Source: JAFGJQ01 sp964586145 (lineage in GTDB: Bacteria > Planctomycetota > Phycisphaerae > UBA1845). Taken from it: a DNA stretch of 32,693 bases. The stretch spans positions 1 through 32,693 of the forward strand of contig CAZPHH010000053.1 of NCBI GenBank assembly GCA_964586145.1, read 5' to 3'. The position numbers and the translations under genes are program-made. How positions within the stretch are numbered: position 1 is the first letter of the stretch; the number at the start of each line of letters is the position of its first letter. Shown in pieces: positions 23,863 through 32,693 of this stretch. The notes beneath the pieces are model-generated. The model ran no database searches. It worked only from the letters and a program-made list of their open reading frames with translations, and was not told the DNA's origin.

Positions 23863-26058
23863 ATGGCAGCCAAACGCCGACGACGAACGGAAGAGAACCC
23901 GCCGCCAGCGCCCGCCGTCCCGGACGGCGCGCCCGCCGGCCGGCCCGGATGGCTTCGCTGGGCAGACCTTGCGTCACACGTGGTGGTGCCCGTCGGGTTT
24001 CTCGCCGTCATGCTGGCGGTCCATCCGTTCCGCACATACTTCGAGCTTGATCCCGACGAAGGAAACAACGTCATCAAGTCGCTGCTGCTGGACCGCGGCT
24101 ATCACCTGTATTCGCAGATCTGGAGCGACCAGGCCCCGCTGTTTTCCTACGCCCTGCAAGGGTGGTTCAATCTGTTCGGCTGGACGGTCAACGCCGCCCG
24201 CGTGTTCATGATCGTGTGCTCGGCCGTCACGCTCTGGGGCGTGTACCAGACGGCCCGGTTGCTGGCCGGTCACGTGGCGGGCATCGCCGCCGTGATTCTG
24301 CTGCTGCTCACGCCGTACTACATCGCCCTGAGCGTTTCGATCATGCTGGGCCTTCCCGCGCTGATGTGGGCCGTGGTCTCGCTGTGGGCACTGACGGTCT
24401 GGATGAAGCGGGGCGGGAATGTGTGGCTGGTGGTTTCGGCGGTGGCGTTGAGCCTGTCCGTGATGACCAAGCTGTTCACGGGTTTCCTGGTGCCCATCTT
24501 CGGGGCCACGGTGCTGGTAAAGGCCTGGTGGGACGGGCGGCCGTCGGTGAAGCCTGTGCAGCGGCTGATGCCGCCGGCGGCGTGGTCCACGGCGTGGTTG
24601 GTGCTGACGGGGCTGATGCTGCTGGTCATCGTGCGGCCGTCAGGAATAACCCAGCTCGTCCGGCCGCACGTGGAAGCGCAGGAAGTGTACGCCAAGGTAA
24701 CCGAAACCGCGAACATTGCCTGGCGTCTGACCGGCGAGGGCAAGCCGGGCGGTGCGGAGGACATCATCCTTCTCGGCGTGATTGGCCTTGGGCTGACGCT
24801 CGTGCAGCGGCGCTGGGCTGCCCTGGTCCCCGCCGCCTGGGCGGCGGCATCGTACGTGAGCCTCAGCTACCATGCGCCGATCTGGTACCACCATGTTCCG
24901 CTCGTGATGATTCCGGTGGCGCTGCTGGCCGGTGTCGCGATCGGGGGCATTGTGCCCACGACGCGTCGACGCGCGCCCCTTCCTCGGACGGCCGGCGTCG
25001 TGGGCACGGTGGTGCTGCGCCTGGCGGCGGTCGCGTGCGCGATCAGCGTGATCGTCGGCATTCCGGGTGAATACGGCAAGTACGCGTCCTCGAAGCAGCT
25101 TGGCGGCATGGTGGAGTACGCCCCGCGCGACCGGTATCTGACAGCCGTGATGAAGCAGTACGCCGACCAGAGCCGGTGGGTGTTCTCCGATCGGCAGATC
25201 TACGCGTTTGCGGCCGGGGTGCCCGTTCCGCCGGAGCTGAGCGTCACGTCCCGCAAGCGCCTGCTCACCACAAAGATGTCCAACGAGGACATCGTGGACA
25301 TTCTGCGGAAGTACTCGCCAGATCAGGTTGTGATGGGCGGCTGGCGAATGCCCATGACCACGCCGATGCTGGAGTTTCTCCGGGAGCAGTACACGCTCAT
25401 CTACTCGGACGAGCTCAACCCGGCAGGCGGCGCCGTCGGCCTGTACGGCGTCTACATCCGCCAGGGAGTGGAGGGGGACGCGCTGGCGGCACTGAAGGCC
25501 GCCTTGATCGACGCGCCGGACTGTCCGCAGGCGTATGACAATCTGGGTCGGCAGGAGGCCGCGCGGGGGAACATCGACGCGGCGATGAACTACTATCGGG
25601 AAGCCTTGAAGCGCCGTCCGTCGTACGGCGCGGCCCGCGTGCATCGGGCCGAGACCCTGCTGGCGCTCGGGCGATACGAAGAGGGGTTCCGCGAATTCGC
25701 CGAAGGGCTCCAGCGGCCCAACGAGCGCGGGCACGTGGATCCGGAACTCGTGATCCAGGCCGCGTGGCGCTGGGCCACGTGCCCCGAGCTGCAGTTTCGT
25801 GACGGCGAACGCGCGGAGCGCCTCGCGCAACTGATCCTGAAGCAGTCCGGCGGCTCGGCCGCCAATCTGGATCTTCTGGCCGCGTCGTATGCCGCGCAGG
25901 GCCGATTCCAGGACGCGGTGCAGAAAGCCGCGCTGGCCGTCCGCCGGGCGGAAGAGCAGAAACAGGTTGGGCGGGCCCGGATGTATCAACGGCGCCTGGA
26001 GCGATACCAGGCCAATCACGCCTGGCAGGAATCGATTCCCGTCCCGCGGTTCCCATGA
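23863..26058 (+). CDS. GT-C (GT39/ArnT-like) glycosyltransferase fused to TPR repeats
   Basis: The 731-residue membrane protein begins with a basic, proline-rich cytoplasmic segment (1-36). The first helix (about 37-55) is followed by ELDPDEGNNVIKSLLLDRGY, where Asp63, Asp65 and Glu66 fit the GT-C acidic loop, then YSQIWSDQAPLFSY. Roughly ten more helices run to about 400. A soluble domain (about 405-535) and two TPR-like units (about 540-620: QAYDNLGRQEAARGNIDAAMNYYREAL and the next repeat) end the protein. Such enzymes move sugars from a polyprenyl-phosphate donor to proteins or lipids on the outer face of the membrane; the donor and acceptor are unknown. GGGG directly precedes the ATG, and TAGAAC lies six bases before it. 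The stop is 27 bases from convergent yidD. Confidence 0.85.
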   Translation: MAAKRRRRTEENPPPAPAVPDGAPAGRPGWLRWADLASHVVVPVGFLAVMLAVHPFRTYFELDPDEGNNVIKSLLLDRGYHLYSQIWSDQAPLFSYALQGWFNLFGWTVNAARVFMIVCSAVTLWGVYQTARLLAGHVAGIAAVILLLLTPYYIALSVSIMLGLPALMWAVVSLWALTVWMKRGGNVWLVVSAVALSLSVMTKLFTGFLVPIFGATVLVKAWWDGRPSVKPVQRLMPPAAWSTAWLVLTGLMLLVIVRPSGITQLVRPHVEAQEVYAKVTETANIAWRLTGEGKPGGAEDIILLGVIGLGLTLVQRRWAALVPAAWAAASYVSLSYHAPIWYHHVPLVMIPVALLAGVAIGGIVPTTRRRAPLPRTAGVVGTVVLRLAAVACAISVIVGIPGEYGKYASSKQLGGMVEYAPRDRYLTAVMKQYADQSRWVFSDRQIYAFAAGVPVPPELSVTSRKRLLTTKMSNEDIVDILRKYSPDQVVMGGWRMPMTTPMLEFLREQYTLIYSDELNPAGGAVGLYGVYIRQGVEGDALAALKAALIDAPDCPQAYDNLGRQEAARGNIDAAMNYYREALKRRPSYGAARVHRAETLLALGRYEEGFREFAEGLQRPNERGHVDPELVIQAAWRWATCPELQFRDGERAERLAQLILKQSGGSAANLDLLAASYAAQGRFQDAVQKAALAVRRAEEQKQVGRARMYQRRLERYQANHAWQESIPVPRFP

Positions 26059-26085
26059 CGCCGCTGGGATCTCGCCAGCAGGAAA

Positions 26086-26361
26086 TCAGCGTTTCTTCGG
26101 TGAGGCGGGCGGCACCGGATCGATGCCGCCAGTCGCGAACGGATGGCAGCGGGCCAGCCGGCGCAGGGCCAGCCACCCGCCGCGCCACACGCCGTGCGTG
26201 CGAACCGCCTGGGCGGCATACTCGCTGCACGACGGGCAGTAAATGCACGATCCCCCCAGCAGCGGCCGGATGCCGGCCTGGTAGGCCAGAATGGCCGCCA
26301 GCACCGCGGTGCGGGGCAGCCAGGCCACGTAGTGCCATATAATTGTCACTATCATCCGCAC
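26086..26361 (-). CDS. yidD: Membrane protein insertion efficiency factor YidD
   Basis: The protein matches the short YidD family: AYQAGIRPLLGG, CIYCPSCSEYAAQAVRTHGVWRGGWLALRRLARCHPF and GGIDPVPP. The conserved Cys residues and the DPVP end are present. YidD assists the YidC insertase at the inner membrane. The GTG at 26361 follows AGGGG by six bases and gives 91 residues; the ATG at 26355 is nearly equal. In many bacteria yidD sits between rnpA and yidC, but neither is in this window. The C-terminus is convergent with the GT-C glycosyltransferase, and the next gene upstream is the lipoprotein hydrolase 64 bases away. Confidence 0.9.
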   Translation of the reverse strand: MRMIVTIIWHYVAWLPRTAVLAAILAYQAGIRPLLGGSCIYCPSCSEYAAQAVRTHGVWRGGWLALRRLARCHPFATGGIDPVPPASPKKR

Positions 26362-26425
26362 GGGCTTCCCCTGTCGAGGATGCAGAGTGGGCCATTCGCC
26401 GCGCCGCAAGGATGCCGCGACGCCG

Positions 26426-27853
26426 TCAATGATCCTGCGAACGGGTGATGGGTTCCAGCACGGTGACGGTCTGGCTGGCGCGGTGCTCGCGGCCGTCGGC
26501 GGCGGTCATCACGACCTCGATGGTGTGCTCGCCCGGCCTGGTGAGGTACGTCTGTCCGTTAATGCCGTTGGCGATGGGCTGGTTGTTGTCCGTCCAGAGA
26601 AAATACGCGCCGCGACGCAGATTCCCCGGGACCACCGCGCTGTAACTGATGAGCAACGGCGCGATACCGATGGTCGAGCTCAGCCTCATGCGGATGGGAG
26701 ACGTCTCGGCCCGGGGCGCCGGCGTGGCCTGCGTCCGCTCCGGCGTCCGGCCCCGCGAAGGGCTCGACGGCACCGGCGTGGTCGGCAGCGCTCGGTCGGC
26801 CGGGGCCGGGTCGGCCGGCGGACTGGCGTACGGACGCTGGGGCGCCGGCGTTCGGCCGTCGCCGCTGGAAGTGCGCTCGTACGCCGGCGGGACCGACGTG
26901 ACGCGGGGCGAGCGGGAGGGATCCGACGCCCCTCCGGGCACGGGCGGTATGGGCCGGGACGCGGTGATCGCGGTGGGGAGGCCCTGCATGGCCAGGCGGT
27001 CCGGTCCGGACAGGTCGATCGGCACGTCCATGATCTGCAGGGCGGCCAACTCGGTGGGCGGCGTCTTGGGCGCGGCCCCGCACGTGCGAGCGAAGAAGGA
27101 CGCGGGCAGGCTGGGCGTCCGTTCATGACCGAGATCGCTGAATTGTGCGTAGGTCACATCGAAACCCTGCCGGGCGTACCATTGGGCCGCCAGTTTCGAT
27201 TCCCGGCGGCAGATGGCGAAGTCGTTCTCCGTGATGAAGACGCCGATCTTGTGGTCGCGATATTCCGGGATCCGCGCCGGATCGAGGATGTCCGGCGAGA
27301 AATTCGACTGGAAGACGGCCACGCACGAGAACCGGTCCGGGTGACGATTGGCCATGTAATGGGCAAGGTACCCGCCCGACGAGAAACTCGTCGACAGCAC
27401 GGCGTTCGGGTCGATGTCCGTCGTCTGCGCCAGATGATTCAGGATGGCGATGACGTTCTGCTCGTCCTTTTGCAGCGACGGCGTGACACGTCGAAACGGA
27501 AATTCATACATCAGGTCAGCGGTGCGAAGCAGCGGAGCGCAAACGACAAACCCGTACCGGTCCGCCTCCTGTTGCCACTGGCGAATCTGCCGGGAGTCGT
27601 TGTCAAACGGCTTCATGCCGTGGAAGCTCACGACCAGCGGCCACCGCCGGGCGGTAACCAGCCGGGGCAACGGCTTGACGTAATCCTCCGGCAGGTAGAG
27701 CCAGTAGGCCGCACCAGTCGTCGGCTCATGCTGGTACGTACACAGGCCGTTGCCGGGCTTCTGCCCGACCGCGCAGCCGCCGAACACCGTGGTCAGCGCG
27801 CCGGCGCCCAGGGTCAGAAGCACGGTCCGGTATGCAGTTTGCGTCTGTGTCAT
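26426..27853 (-). CDS. Lipoprotein alpha/beta hydrolase, polyhydroxybutyrate-depolymerase/esterase type
   Basis: The 475-residue protein has a lipoprotein signal (hydrophobic stretch then VFGGC, Cys27). A hydrolase domain covers about 45-250: WPLVVSFHGM (oxyanion strand), AVLSTSFSSGGYLAHYMA (nucleophile elbow, Ser158), ITEND (Asp211) and SDLGHERTP (His243). The elbow reads S-F-S-S-G rather than G-x-S-x-G. A proline- and serine-rich linker (about 300-380) leads to a beta-rich C-terminal domain (about 385-475; PLLISYSAVVPGNLRRG, PGEHTIEVVMTAADG) resembling a PKD or Ig-type fold. The substrate cannot be read from the sequence. GGAAGAG ends three bases before the ATG at 27853, a short spacing. 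It is transcribed away from dnaE across a 394-base stretch. Confidence 0.82.
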   Translation of the reverse strand: MTQTQTAYRTVLLTLGAGALTTVFGGCAVGQKPGNGLCTYQHEPTTGAAYWLYLPEDYVKPLPRLVTARRWPLVVSFHGMKPFDNDSRQIRQWQQEADRYGFVVCAPLLRTADLMYEFPFRRVTPSLQKDEQNVIAILNHLAQTTDIDPNAVLSTSFSSGGYLAHYMANRHPDRFSCVAVFQSNFSPDILDPARIPEYRDHKIGVFITENDFAICRRESKLAAQWYARQGFDVTYAQFSDLGHERTPSLPASFFARTCGAAPKTPPTELAALQIMDVPIDLSGPDRLAMQGLPTAITASRPIPPVPGGASDPSRSPRVTSVPPAYERTSSGDGRTPAPQRPYASPPADPAPADRALPTTPVPSSPSRGRTPERTQATPAPRAETSPIRMRLSSTIGIAPLLISYSAVVPGNLRRGAYFLWTDNNQPIANGINGQTYLTRPGEHTIEVVMTAADGREHRASQTVTVLEPITRSQDH

Positions 27854-28164
27854 TAACTCTTCCGAGACTCAATCGGTCGGCCGGGGGTACGGACCCCACC
27901 AAAATCAGCCGAACACCCGTCCGCCGGCCACTCGTGGCAGGGGAGGAATGGCGTAACTCCCTCCCGTCTGGTCTGTTGCGCATGGCCCCGGTCTTGTCCC
28001 CACCCGCCGCGCCGCGGGAACCGACCCAACGACCCTCAACTGGCACATCCTAGCTGGCGGACCGGCAATCGTCCAAAAATATTCTGCGTTCCGCGGAAAT
28101 TCGCAGCTCCCGGCCCAATCGGACGTTGGGAGCGGCCTTCACACGCCCGGCGGGTGGACGGACA

Positions 28165-28192
28165 TTGCCCGGGGCAGGCGATTCCGTAGGAT
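28165..28192 (+). promoter_or_regulatory. Candidate dnaE promoter
   Basis: TTGCCC (28165-28170) and TAGGAT (28187-28192) are 16 bases apart, each matching four of six consensus positions. It gives a leader of about 50 bases. GATAAC at 28229 is a weaker alternative. The rest of the divergent 27854-28247 region shows only a short palindrome, TTCCGCGGAA (28089-28098). Confidence 0.25.
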
Positions 28193-28247
28193 AGCGGCGG
28201 TTCGAGTTCGCGCGGTTACCGATCCAGCGATAACGCCTCAGTACGCC

Positions 28248-31200
28248 ATGGCCACAAACTCCAGTGTCGCCTCTTCCGGCTCGTTTGTCCATCTGCACCT
28301 GCACACCCACTACTCGCTTCTGGACGGGGCCACGCGGATCACCGACCTGATGCAGCGGGTCAAGGCCCTGGCGATGCCGGCCGTGGCCATGACCGACCAC
28401 GGCAACCTGTTCGGGGCCATCGAGTTCTACGAGGCGGCCCGAAAGGCCGGCGTCAAGCCGATCATCGGATGCGAGGTCTACATGGCCCCGGGCGACCGCC
28501 GCGCTCGCGAGTCCGGAGGCATGAAAGAGGCCAGCAGCCACCTGCTGCTGCTGGCCTGCAACCGGACGGGGTACCAGAACCTGCTGAAACTGGCCAGCAT
28601 CGCGTATCTCGAGGGGTTCTACTACAAGCCGCGGATCGACCGCGAGGTGCTGGCGGCGCACAGCGAGGGCCTGATCTGCACCAGCACGTGCCTGGGCGGC
28701 GAGATCCCGCAGGCCCTGCTCCGCGAAAACCCGCAGCAGGCCCGCAAAATCGCCGAGGCGTACCTGCGCATTTTCGGTCCGGACCGGTTCTTCATCGAGC
28801 TGCAGGACCACGGGCTGAAGGAACAGGCGCAGACCAATCCGGAACTGGCCGATCTGGCTCGGCAACTCGGGGTGGGCCTGGTGGCCGCCAACGACGTGCA
28901 TTACCTCGAGCCCGGCGACGTGGAAGCGCACGACGTGCTGTGCTGTATCAACACGGGCGCCAAGGTCAGCGACGCGGACCGGTTCCGCTTCGAGTCGGAC
29001 CAGTTTTACCTCAAGACGCCGGAGGAGATGCGGGCCCTGTTTCGGGACTACCCCGAGGCGGTCGACAACACGCTTCGCATCGCGGGCCAATGCGACCTGG
29101 ATCTGGATTTCACGAAGCGCTACGCGCCGGTGTACCGGCTGCCGGACGCCCGCACCGACAAGGAATACCTGCGTGAGCTCGTGTACGAGGGCGCCGCGCG
29201 TCGGTACGGCAACCTGACGGACGAAATCCGCGAGCGCATCGACTACGAGCTGGGCGTCATCGCGGACAAGGGTTTTTCCAGCTACTTCCTGATTGTCTGG
29301 GACTTCATGCACTACGCCCGGGAGCAGGGCATCCCCTGCAGCGCGCGAGGCAGCGGGTGCAGCTCCGTGGTGAGCTACTGCCTGGGCATTTCCGCGCCCG
29401 ATCCCCTGCGCTACGGGCTGTATTTCGAACGGTTCATGGACCCGGACCGCGACGAGATGCCGGACATCGACGTGGACATCTGCCAGGAGGGCCGGGGCCG
29501 GGTCATCGAATACGTCCGCAACAAGTACGGGCACGTGGCCCAGATCATCACGTTCGGAACGCTCAAGGCCCGGGCCGCGGTCAAAGACGTCAGCCGGGTG
29601 ATGGGGCTCGACTTCAACGAGGCGAGCCGGCTGACCGGGCTGATTCCCGCCGAGTTGAAGATGACCATCAACAAGGCGCTGGAGCAGGAGCCCGACCTGC
29701 AAAAGCGCTACCAGGAGGACGAGACCGTCCGCAAGATCATCGACATCAGCCGCAAAATCGAAGGGCTGGCCCGGCACGCCGGCGTACACGCGGCCGGCGT
29801 GGTGGTGGCGGACCAGCCGCTGGACGACTTTCTACCGCTCTACAAGCCGGCCGGCGACGAGCAGATCGTCACCCAGTTCGACGGCCCCACGGTGGAGAAA
29901 GTCGGCCTGCTGAAGATGGATTTCCTGGGCCTGCGTACGCTGACCACCCTGGAACGCGCCCGGCAGCTCGTCCGCCAGGGCAAGGGCCTGGACATCGACC
30001 TCGAGAAGCTGGACCTGAACGACCCGCAGGTGTATGCCCTGTTCGCCCGCGGCGAGACGAAGGGCGTCTTCCAGTTTGAGTCGGGCGGCATGCGCGATGT
30101 GCTCATGAAGATGCGGCCCACCCGCATCGAAGACCTGATCGCGGCGGCCGCCCTCTACCGCCCCGGCCCGATGGCCTACATCGACGCCTACATCGCCCGC
30201 AAGCACGGCGAATCGTGGACCACCCCCCACCCCATCATGACCGAGGTGCTGGACGAGACGTACGGCATCATGGTCTACCAGGAGCAGGTGTCCCGGCTGG
30301 TCCACCGGCTCGGCGGCCTGGAGCTCAAGCGGGCCTTCCGCCTGGCCAAGGCGATCAGCAAGAAGAAGACCAAGATGATCGAGGCGGAGCGCGGGGCCTT
30401 CCTGGAGGGCTGCGAGCGCCAGGGCGTGGTTCGGGCCAAGGGCGACGAAATCTTCAACAACATCGTGAAGTTCGGCGAGTACGCCTTCAACAAGGCGCAC
30501 TCCACCGGCTACGCGCTCGTGGCCTTTCAGACCGCGTACATGAAGGTCTACCACCCCGTCGAGTTCATGGCGGCCCTCATGACCTTCGAAATGTCCGTCA
30601 CGGACAAGGTGATGGACCACATCGACGAGTGCCGCCGGATGAACATCCCCGTGCTGCCGCCGGACGTGAACGAGTCGGGCACGGATTTCACCGTCACGTA
30701 TGGTGAGAAGGGAGCGGCCATCCGGTTCGGGCTCGCCGCGATCAAGGGCGTGGGGGCACGGGCGACGGAATCCATCACCCGCGAACGGCACGCCCGCGGC
30801 CGGTTCAAGAACCTGTTCGACTTCTGCGAACGGATCGACTCGGGCGTGGTGAACCGCGCGGCGCTGGAGGCCATGATCAACTGCGGAGCGTTCGACAGCA
30901 CCGGCGCCATGCGCAAGGCCCTGATCGGCGCCGCGGGGCGAGCCATCGAATCGGGCGCCGCCGCCTCGCGCGACCGGGCGGCGGGGCAAATGAGTTTCTT
31001 CAGCGATTTCGGCAACAACGGGGGATCGCCGACGCCCGAGCCGTCACTGTCCACCGAGGAATGGTCCGAGGCCGAGATGCTCGCCCGGGAAAAGGCCGCG
31101 CTGGGGTTCTACATCACCCGCCACCCGCTGGCCCGGTTCGGCCGGCTCGTGGAGGCGGGGTCGACGGCCACCACCGCCGCCCTCAAGCGGTTCGCCCAGG

Positions 31201-31766
31201 GGGCGAAGGTCGTCATCGGCGGCATGATCACCCAGTTACGCACGATCAACACGAAGAACACGCGCAAGCCGGGCAAAATGGGCGTCATCTCCCTGGAGGA
31301 CTTCAAGGGCAAGGTGGAGGCGCTGGTCTTCGGCGACGAGTACGAGCGGTATCAGCCGCTGCTGACGCCGGATTCCATCATTTTCCTGCGAGGCACGGTG
31401 GACCGACGCCGCGAGGAGCCGTCCATCCGCGTGGACGAGGTGATCCCCGCCGCCCAGGCCACCGCCGCCCTGACCGAATCGATTATCCTGACGATCCCGA
31501 GCGGCCCCCAAGGCGAAGAACTGCTGGATCCGGTGATCGAGCTGCTCAAGGCCCACGCCGGCGGCCGCGGGACCAAGGGCGCCTATCTCGACGTGCAGAC
31601 GTCCGAGCCGTTCGTGGCCACCATCAGTTGCGGCCCCGACCTGCGCGTCCCCTGCTCCGCCGCCTTTCTGGATGAAGCCCGCGCCCTCCTCGGCGACGAC
31701 GCCGTCACCCTCGTCACCGCCGCCGGCCGGCGTCTGCCCCTCGAACACGCCACGGTCGCTCCGTGA
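28248..31766 (+). CDS. dnaE: DNA polymerase III subunit alpha
   Basis: At 1172 residues this has normal DnaE length. It is the main replicative polymerase, extending DNA with the sliding clamp. The N-terminal PHP domain (about 1-215) has HLHLHTHYSLLDGATRI, MTDHGNLFG and ANDVHYLEPGD; its HxH and DxH-type residues look intact, so metal binding is possible. The palm carries the catalytic aspartates, Asp408 and Asp410 in PDIDVDICQEGR and Asp558 in LLKMDFLGLRTL. The helix-hairpin-helix region is near 824 (LAAIKGVGARATESI), and an OB-fold domain spans about 985-1080 (VVIGGMITQLRTINTKN, SIIFLRGTVDRRREEPSI). No Shine-Dalgarno is clear at the ATG (28248), but the N-terminal alignment with family members is natural. 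The stop is 26 bases from the convergent hypothetical gene. Confidence 0.98.
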   Translation: MATNSSVASSGSFVHLHLHTHYSLLDGATRITDLMQRVKALAMPAVAMTDHGNLFGAIEFYEAARKAGVKPIIGCEVYMAPGDRRARESGGMKEASSHLLLLACNRTGYQNLLKLASIAYLEGFYYKPRIDREVLAAHSEGLICTSTCLGGEIPQALLRENPQQARKIAEAYLRIFGPDRFFIELQDHGLKEQAQTNPELADLARQLGVGLVAANDVHYLEPGDVEAHDVLCCINTGAKVSDADRFRFESDQFYLKTPEEMRALFRDYPEAVDNTLRIAGQCDLDLDFTKRYAPVYRLPDARTDKEYLRELVYEGAARRYGNLTDEIRERIDYELGVIADKGFSSYFLIVWDFMHYAREQGIPCSARGSGCSSVVSYCLGISAPDPLRYGLYFERFMDPDRDEMPDIDVDICQEGRGRVIEYVRNKYGHVAQIITFGTLKARAAVKDVSRVMGLDFNEASRLTGLIPAELKMTINKALEQEPDLQKRYQEDETVRKIIDISRKIEGLARHAGVHAAGVVVADQPLDDFLPLYKPAGDEQIVTQFDGPTVEKVGLLKMDFLGLRTLTTLERARQLVRQGKGLDIDLEKLDLNDPQVYALFARGETKGVFQFESGGMRDVLMKMRPTRIEDLIAAAALYRPGPMAYIDAYIARKHGESWTTPHPIMTEVLDETYGIMVYQEQVSRLVHRLGGLELKRAFRLAKAISKKKTKMIEAERGAFLEGCERQGVVRAKGDEIFNNIVKFGEYAFNKAHSTGYALVAFQTAYMKVYHPVEFMAALMTFEMSVTDKVMDHIDECRRMNIPVLPPDVNESGTDFTVTYGEKGAAIRFGLAAIKGVGARATESITRERHARGRFKNLFDFCERIDSGVVNRAALEAMINCGAFDSTGAMRKALIGAAGRAIESGAAASRDRAAGQMSFFSDFGNNGGSPTPEPSLSTEEWSEAEMLAREKAALGFYITRHPLARFGRLVEAGSTATTAALKRFAQGAKVVIGGMITQLRTINTKNTRKPGKMGVISLEDFKGKVEALVFGDEYERYQPLLTPDSIIFLRGTVDRRREEPSIRVDEVIPAAQATAALTESIILTIPSGPQGEELLDPVIELLKAHAGGRGTKGAYLDVQTSEPFVATISCGPDLRVPCSAAFLDEARALLGDDAVTLVTAAGRRLPLEHATVAP

Positions 31767-31792
31767 TTCACGGCCCGCGATGCAGGCCGCCG

Positions 31793-32629
31793 CTAATACG
31801 GGGCCTCAATCCGCTCGAAGCGCATGTTGTTGAAATCGAACAGCTCCCGCGCCTCGTCCAGACCGTCCGGCTTCATCCGGCCGGCCAGCAGCCGGCCGCC
31901 TTCGCTCCAGACGAGACGCTCACCGTCCACGTCCGCCCACTCCCACAGCGGGAAGTCGCCGACGCAATCGGTTTCCACCTGCACAAGCTGGTGCCCCTCC
32001 TGCCGGTGTCCCGCTCCACACCCCGGTGGGGGCGCGGCGTACACGAGCTTCCGCAGGATCCAGCCCCCTCCGATCGGCTTCTCAAAGGTGGTCGCGAGGG
32101 GATCGGCCAGTTCGTCTCCCAGGTGCGCCGGCTTCCAGCCGTCTCGACGAAGCCGGGGGTAGTACACGCCCGCGCATTCATCCACGGCCTCACCGGCACC
32201 GGGACGTTCCGGTGCCCGCACGAGCTGCCGCGGAACACGGAGCGGCTTGTGGCCGGGCCCGTCGTGAATCCAATACGAGCCGTCATCAAGAAACAGCCCG
32301 CCGCCGTGCCGGGTACTCCCCTTGCCCCAGAGGCCGATCGCCTTGAGGCAGGGTGCCCGGGAGATGGCAGTCCACGCGCCGCCGGCCTCCGGCGAAACCT
32401 GCCCGCTCATCGCGAAATAGATGAAGTACTTCCCATCGGGCGACAGGTCGCTGCGCCGCTCGTAGATCCGGCCTTTGAGCCATTGCCCCAGTGTGAACGT
32501 GTCGTGGCGGCGGTCCCACAACAGGGTGCAGAAGTGCTTGGACGGACCCCGGCGAATCACCACACCGAGCGGCGCCCTGCGGGCCAGCAGCACGTGTACT
32601 CGCGCGGGGACGGAAGGAACGGAAGACAT
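31793..32629 (-). CDS. Conserved-type hypothetical protein
   Basis: The 278-residue protein has no signal peptide or membrane helix. It is rich in Trp, Gly and charged residues. RRSDLSPDGKYFIYFAMSGQ resembles a beta-propeller (PD40-like) strand turn, and later blocks (DDGSYWIHDGPGHKPL; WEWADVDGERLVWSEGGRLLAGRM) look like further blade-type strands, so a small propeller-like fold is possible. I recognise this style from hypothetical proteins of uncultured bacteria but know of no function. GGAGG is seven bases before the ATG at 32629, a good start. It converges with dnaE. Confidence 0.8.
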   Translation of the reverse strand: MSSVPSVPARVHVLLARRAPLGVVIRRGPSKHFCTLLWDRRHDTFTLGQWLKGRIYERRSDLSPDGKYFIYFAMSGQVSPEAGGAWTAISRAPCLKAIGLWGKGSTRHGGGLFLDDGSYWIHDGPGHKPLRVPRQLVRAPERPGAGEAVDECAGVYYPRLRRDGWKPAHLGDELADPLATTFEKPIGGGWILRKLVYAAPPPGCGAGHRQEGHQLVQVETDCVGDFPLWEWADVDGERLVWSEGGRLLAGRMKPDGLDEARELFDFNNMRFERIEAPY

Positions 32630-32693
32630 CGAGGAACCTCCGCCTCCAGAATAACACGGGCTCGCTCAGGGATACAGCGGCGAGACGGCCGGG

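Noticed and set aside
26334..26341. TATAAT-like word on the plus strand
   Set aside because: It is inside yidD, has no matching -35 box and no plus-strand gene follows.
1..32693. CRISPR arrays, prophage or insertion sequences
   Set aside because: No regularly spaced direct repeats, integrase, transposase or phage structural genes were seen.

Overview
The window looks like a scaffold from an uncultured, high-GC Planctomycetota bacterium, most likely close to Phycisphaerae. The pointers are dockerin-like calcium repeats fused to secreted proteins, a planctomycete-style pseudopilin (RAFTLLELL start, H-x-G-rich C-terminus), a DUF1573 exported protein, and many lineage-specific hypotheticals. This is inference from protein style, with no rRNA present. 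A run of exactly 100 N at 12638-12737 marks a scaffold join of unknown true length.

Layout. 1-150 is a cluster of short hairpins. 199-2701 (minus) is an operon-like run: a PP2C/SpoIIE-type phosphatase with a GAF-like sensor, a DUF6265-like lipoprotein and a four-helix membrane protein. 3002-5533 (minus) is a six-haem exported cytochrome with a dockerin-like tail. Diverging from it, 6045-10766 (plus) is a tight run of a secreted dockerin-repeat protein, a pseudopilin and a hybrid histidine kinase, which converges on an OmpR-type regulator (10816-11562, minus). cmk follows (11968-12636), then the gap, a truncated Maf/CgeB-like glycosyltransferase, a small membrane protein and a DUF1573 protein. 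A HAD hydrolase and a DUF89 phosphatase (16483-18410) look like metabolite-repair enzymes.

The most striking part is 18411-21319, about 2.9 kb without a credible gene. It carries two near-perfect parS sites (core GTTTCACGTGAAAC) and ends at parB (21320-22264). No parA is present. This looks like a centromere-type segregation region; nearness to the replication origin is possible, but I see no DnaA-box cluster.

The right end holds a small membrane protein overlapping parB tail to tail, a secreted alpha/beta hydrolase, a GT-C glycosyltransferase fused to TPRs, yidD, a lipoprotein esterase of the polyhydroxybutyrate-depolymerase type, dnaE (complete, 1172 residues) and a hypothetical protein. 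Several genes (cmk, the response regulator, the glycosyltransferase) have a promoter-like -10 box 6-11 bases before the start codon and no Shine-Dalgarno, suggesting leaderless or near-leaderless mRNAs.
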